Assembly: GCA_028532985.1 (NCBI GenBank)
Contig: JANCIK010000003.1
Location: forward strand, 692,001-756,000
Length of the DNA: 64,000 nt
Source of the DNA: Stropharia rugosoannulata
Taxonomy: Eukaryota > Basidiomycota > Agaricomycetes > Agaricales > Strophariaceae
Direction of reading: 5' to 3'
Shown here: positions 60,681-64,000 of the stretch, one piece after another
Layout of the letters: every line of letters begins with the position of its first letter
Numbering within the stretch: position 1 is the first letter of the stretch
Made by a program: the position numbers and the translations under genes
Notes under the pieces: generated by a model
Databases searched by the model: none
What the model was told of the DNA's origin: nothing
What the model saw: only the letters and a program-made list of their open reading frames with translations

Positions 60681-62702
60681 TCAACCCCATCTCTCATCTC
60701 GCAAGGGGTACCCCTCTGGACCGCCTCCGGGTTCCACAATGCTACGCGATGTCGATAAGGCCGTCTTGTTCACGACTGCACCGTGTAGCACCTCGAGTGC
60801 ATCAGCCCACTTGTCCAATGCATTGTAACGTTTCTTTTCCAGGCTTTGCCTACATTTCGCCAATGAGTCTAGGTTATGGGGCGCTGCAAACTCGGGCTTA
60901 CTTTCTGTCAAGCTCCAATCTCATTCCAACCTGATCGATGCGACCGTCAACCTTGCCTTCCAAAATCAATCCGATTAGAAGTTCTTCGACCTCTTGGATG
61001 TCGACATTGAGTTGCTTTTCGATATGGTAAGCCCTCACACTTTACAGCGAGCAACATTCCATTCTTTACCTTGGCAAGGAACGCAAGTTCTAGTCGTGTA
61101 TATGGCTTGATGAGATCAATAAGGTACTGTGTTCGCAAGCTACGAAGTAATTCTCCGATGTAAGAACGGATGAAGCTGTCGTCCATGATTGTTGAACGGT
61201 TATCTAGGGAGATATGAGTATTAGATAGCAAAAAGAAAAACACCAACATTCACCCTTCAGAATCTTTTCAGCAAGATGGACCTCCCGTCGCTGGTATGCA
61301 TCAACAAGGTCTGTCATCGCTTTTATCTGCGGATCTGCCTTGTACCTGGAAATTTGATTAATCGTCGACAGTAGAAGATATAGTAAAAAAAATAACGAAC
61401 GGCTTTGTCTCTTGACTGTCGAAAGGATTGACTTCACTTCCGGTAAGCATGTTCGCCAGAACAAGATACTTCAAAACTTGGATTCTTTGAGGTGAGCCTG
61501 CCTCGTCATAGTTTCGGAAAGACTCGAAGAAATCTTCGCTTGCCCTATTCCATTGACCTGGAAGGAGTTAGCCACGCTCAATTAAATAATTCGGGATGCC
61601 CAAGAAAGGACTCTTACGTTCACCCATCCACATTTTGCCACCGCACTCTTTTATGACGCCCATGATCCTTGGATGTGGAATAGCTGATCGAACAGCATTA
61701 CTTGCATTGTAGATTTCCTATAAAGATAAATTATTGCATCTATTTGGAGGGTCAAGTAACTACCTTTAGTTTCTTAAAATTTCGAGTTTCATTGTACATT
61801 TGAATCTCGAGTGCGTAGATCTCAAGCAGTTGAGTTCCTCTCTGAGATTGGTCATCGACTTCATTAGCTGCTGTAGTTGCACTATGCAGCTCTTTAATCA
61901 ACTATGAATGACATAAATTACTAACAAATGCGTTTATCTGTACATAACTAGCAACGCACCTTGGCCAACCGAGAATATTCTTTGCGGTCCAGCCACAATT
62001 TAGCAAGCTTTAAGTTGGTCTTTACCGAAAGGCGCTGCAAAAGAACTTGATTGAGAAAGTCGATGAGAAACACGAGATGCGAGCGAACCTCATTTTTAGC
62101 CTCCTCAAGCGCCCTTCTAGTTACTTGATAGAACTTTTCAAGGACATCGACCTCAACAGGACCCCCCTTACCCCCTCCAACATAATCCAAAATTCCATTG
62201 ATTGACTTCTCGGAGTAGTTCCGTGTCACTGCCGATTTCGTGTAAGTCAGCAGTTCCGTATATGTCTTCAGAGCGTCAGCGGGTCTATGAAGTTCTAGAA
62301 AGAGCAACTTGGTCATCTGCTTAAGCGCTTTGAAACCCCTAACACATGGTCAGGATAAGCGCAGGTTCCAGATAGTCGAATGGAGTACCAGTCGCCTTTC
62401 TCTTCCTCCTGGTCGATTATAGCGCGGAATTCCTTGAGCGCTTCCTCCGGACTATCTTCCTTTTTGGCTGTCGAGAACAATCAGATCTACGCAGAAGCTT
62501 AATGACAGACTGGTCGTACACTTCGCCGTGTAGTACATGTTCTCGACATCTGCGCTCCCTGACTCATTAGCCTCATCGTTATCAGAATAATCAAAGCCAT
62601 AGTCCTAAAGGAGGTCGCATGGGTTCCAGTAATTCTACTAATAGTTGGACGACATACTTCATCGTCGCTTCCTTGCATGTAATCGGCATCATCGTCATCC
62701 AT
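60681..62702 (-). CDS. CSN2: COP9 signalosome subunit 2
   Basis: A minus-strand gene of about ten exons. CSN2 is a PCI-domain subunit of the COP9 signalosome, which deneddylates cullins. Seen in order: acidic start [187 protein letters not shown], and the winged-helix end [15 protein letters not shown]. The last intron (GTAAGC to ATGTAG) joins to [22 protein letters not shown]-terminal extension of about 30 residues is longer than in animals. Divergent from FAB1. Functionally related to the SCF F-box genes elsewhere in the window, but that is not evidence of linkage. Confidence 0.92.
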
Positions 62703-63158
62703 GTCGTCCTAACGCGTCAGGAATGAATCAAAGTGTAAAGGTTGAACTTTGGCAGCGATCCAGAGGTATAATGGATCTCTGGAGTCGCGAGATTCGAGTG
62801 GTCATAAGTATGTGCACGTGTATCGGCTGGAGCCGAGCTGGGATAGAAACTCATCGACATCCTTGTCCATTTTACGTTTTCTCCAAGCAGTTCAGAGCTC
62901 CTCCATCAGTTTTCACGCAGACCGTATTCGCCTTTCATTGGAGTTGCACAATATTTAAAGATTCTTAAATTGAATCAAGTTGGAGTCAAGTCAGCGTTTG
63001 GAGCAGGAAGCCGCGGCACGTGACGCATTTAGCGCGGTCGATTAATGGGGAATTTACTATATCGGCGTTCGAGTTGGCTGTTGTGGCTCTTCGGAGGATG
63101 GCCTTAAGTTCGCTATCTATGTTCCTAACGCTTGAGGCGCCCTAATACAGTCGTCATC
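62703..63158. promoter_or_regulatory. Divergent promoter region CSN2 / FAB1
   Basis: 456 bp between outward-facing starts. Contains a CACGTG E-box at 63017-63022, a candidate bHLH site. No gene seen. Confidence 0.45.
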
Positions 63159-64000
63159 ATGGAATCCCCAAATGCGACTTCTCCCATTATCAGCTCTTTC
63201 AGTGCCCAGTCGTCCAGGTCCCGCAGTAGCACTACCAGATTGACAGAAGACATACCTCAGGGCCTAACCTCCTTCAACCCCTTTTCAGAGGAAGATGAGC
63301 ACGACCAATCATCCTATACAATTGTCACTTCCATATTCTCGCGTATGAAGAATACGCTTTCAGCTCCGCTCTCTTCCGCCGTCGCTGTCTCGTCCAACAA
63401 TCCAACAATAACGACTAACCCAAGCTATACTGCGTCCGGCACGTCAGAAGCTCGGCGCCCATCCTATTCTACTGCACAAACAGGCACTTCTTCCTTTTCC
63501 TCGAGAACAAATACTTCAGACCGCCCCAATCCTTTATTTGCCGCTCCGGTACAGGCAGCCCCACCCCTTGTCTCGTTAACGCCCGCGCAATCTGAGCTCC
63601 CAACTTACACCGTGGACTATGAACGACCAGACAGCAGAACACCTTATTCGCCTGTATATTCGCCTCGCTATTCTCCTGGGTTGGATCCTGGTGGAGACGG
63701 GCCCTTTCAATTTGGAACAGCGATACCTGGATTTCCTATCCCCGATGACGCGCGTAGTATCAAGACAGCAGTGAGCATTCAGCGCTCAGGTTCTGTGTCT
63801 AAGGTCATTAGGCGTCTACGGGGCGAAGGTTAGTAGTTTATGTATCTTAAAGATCAAAGAATGACGTAGCTTCTTAAGGATTGTCGCGAGATTATTGGAT
63901 GGATGATGAGAACTGCAAAGAGTGCTACGATTGTAAAAGTGAATTTACGACATGGAGGAGGAAGCATCATTGTCGTATATGCGGTTCGACAATTGTCTAC
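63159..64000 (+). CDS. FAB1: FAB1/PIKfyve phosphatidylinositol 3-phosphate 5-kinase, 5' part
   Basis: Exon 1 (63159-63828) encodes a disordered Ser/Thr/Pro-rich N-terminus with [20 protein letters not shown]. After a 50-bp intron, exon 2 (from 63879) reads [20 protein letters not shown] then [15 protein letters not shown]. This is a FYVE zinc finger with the RKHHCR phosphoinositide-binding motif and the WxxD lead. The block YWMDDxxCKECYDC is characteristic of Fab1/PIKfyve, which makes PI(3,5)P2 on endosomes and vacuoles. The gene continues beyond the window; the chaperonin-like and kinase domains are not seen. A further splice donor (GGTTCG) probably lies right after RICG near 63980. Confidence 0.85.

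Overview
The window is nuclear DNA from a filamentous basidiomycete, most likely an Agaricomycete. Coding regions are interrupted by many introns of about 45-65 nt with GTRNGT donors, CTNAC-like branch sites and short YAG acceptors. Gene content is fungal: importin-9/Kap114, Nog2/Nug2, COG8, CSN2, a TBC Rab-GAP, mL40, Fab1/PIKfyve, enolase. Several families are typical of mushroom-forming fungi: large F-box/zinc-finger proteins, a mucin-like transmembrane protein and a TET/JBP-type oxygenase. The species cannot be named from the sequence.

Layout. 1-3.2 kb: no supported gene. 3.2-8.1 kb: a Ser/Thr-rich mucin-like single-pass membrane protein, then a 370-residue N-terminally anchored protein. 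8.8-16.1 kb: a decayed sulfur/oxidation neighbourhood, with a 5'-truncated O-acetylhomoserine sulfhydrylase pseudogene, an intact cystathionine gamma-synthase-like gene, and a flavin monooxygenase pseudogene carrying two transition-type stops plus frameshifts. 17.1-22.2 kb: a multi-pass membrane protein divergent from a large F-box/zinc-finger gene. 22.7-27.6 kb: a GC-rich block with two almost intronless genes, COG8 and an F-box protein.

28-39 kb is the accessory part. It holds a hairpin-rich element terminus, an apparently intact TET/JBP-like 2-oxoglutarate oxygenase, a tRNA-His(GUG), and a divergent gene pair sharing only 94 bp. The pair is a Crypton/DUF3435-like tyrosine recombinase with a C2H2 tail and an unrecognised 523-residue coiled-coil protein. 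After it comes a mosaic of broken pieces: a 329-bp copy of part of the nearby SR-rich gene, a truncated LRR-type gene, and an inverted 5' half of the same tRNA-His. This is the best candidate for a new mobile or epigenetic system.

39.7-64 kb returns to ordinary conserved genes: SR-rich nuclear protein, a second F-box/zinc-finger paralogue (inverted relative to the first, 20 kb away) divergent from importin-9, NOG2, a tandem pair of enolases with the same six intron positions, a TBC Rab-GAP, mL40, CSN2 (minus), and the 5' end of FAB1 running off the window.

Exon boundaries were read by eye from splice consensus, reading frame and family resemblance. No similarity search was run, so family calls rest on recognised motifs.
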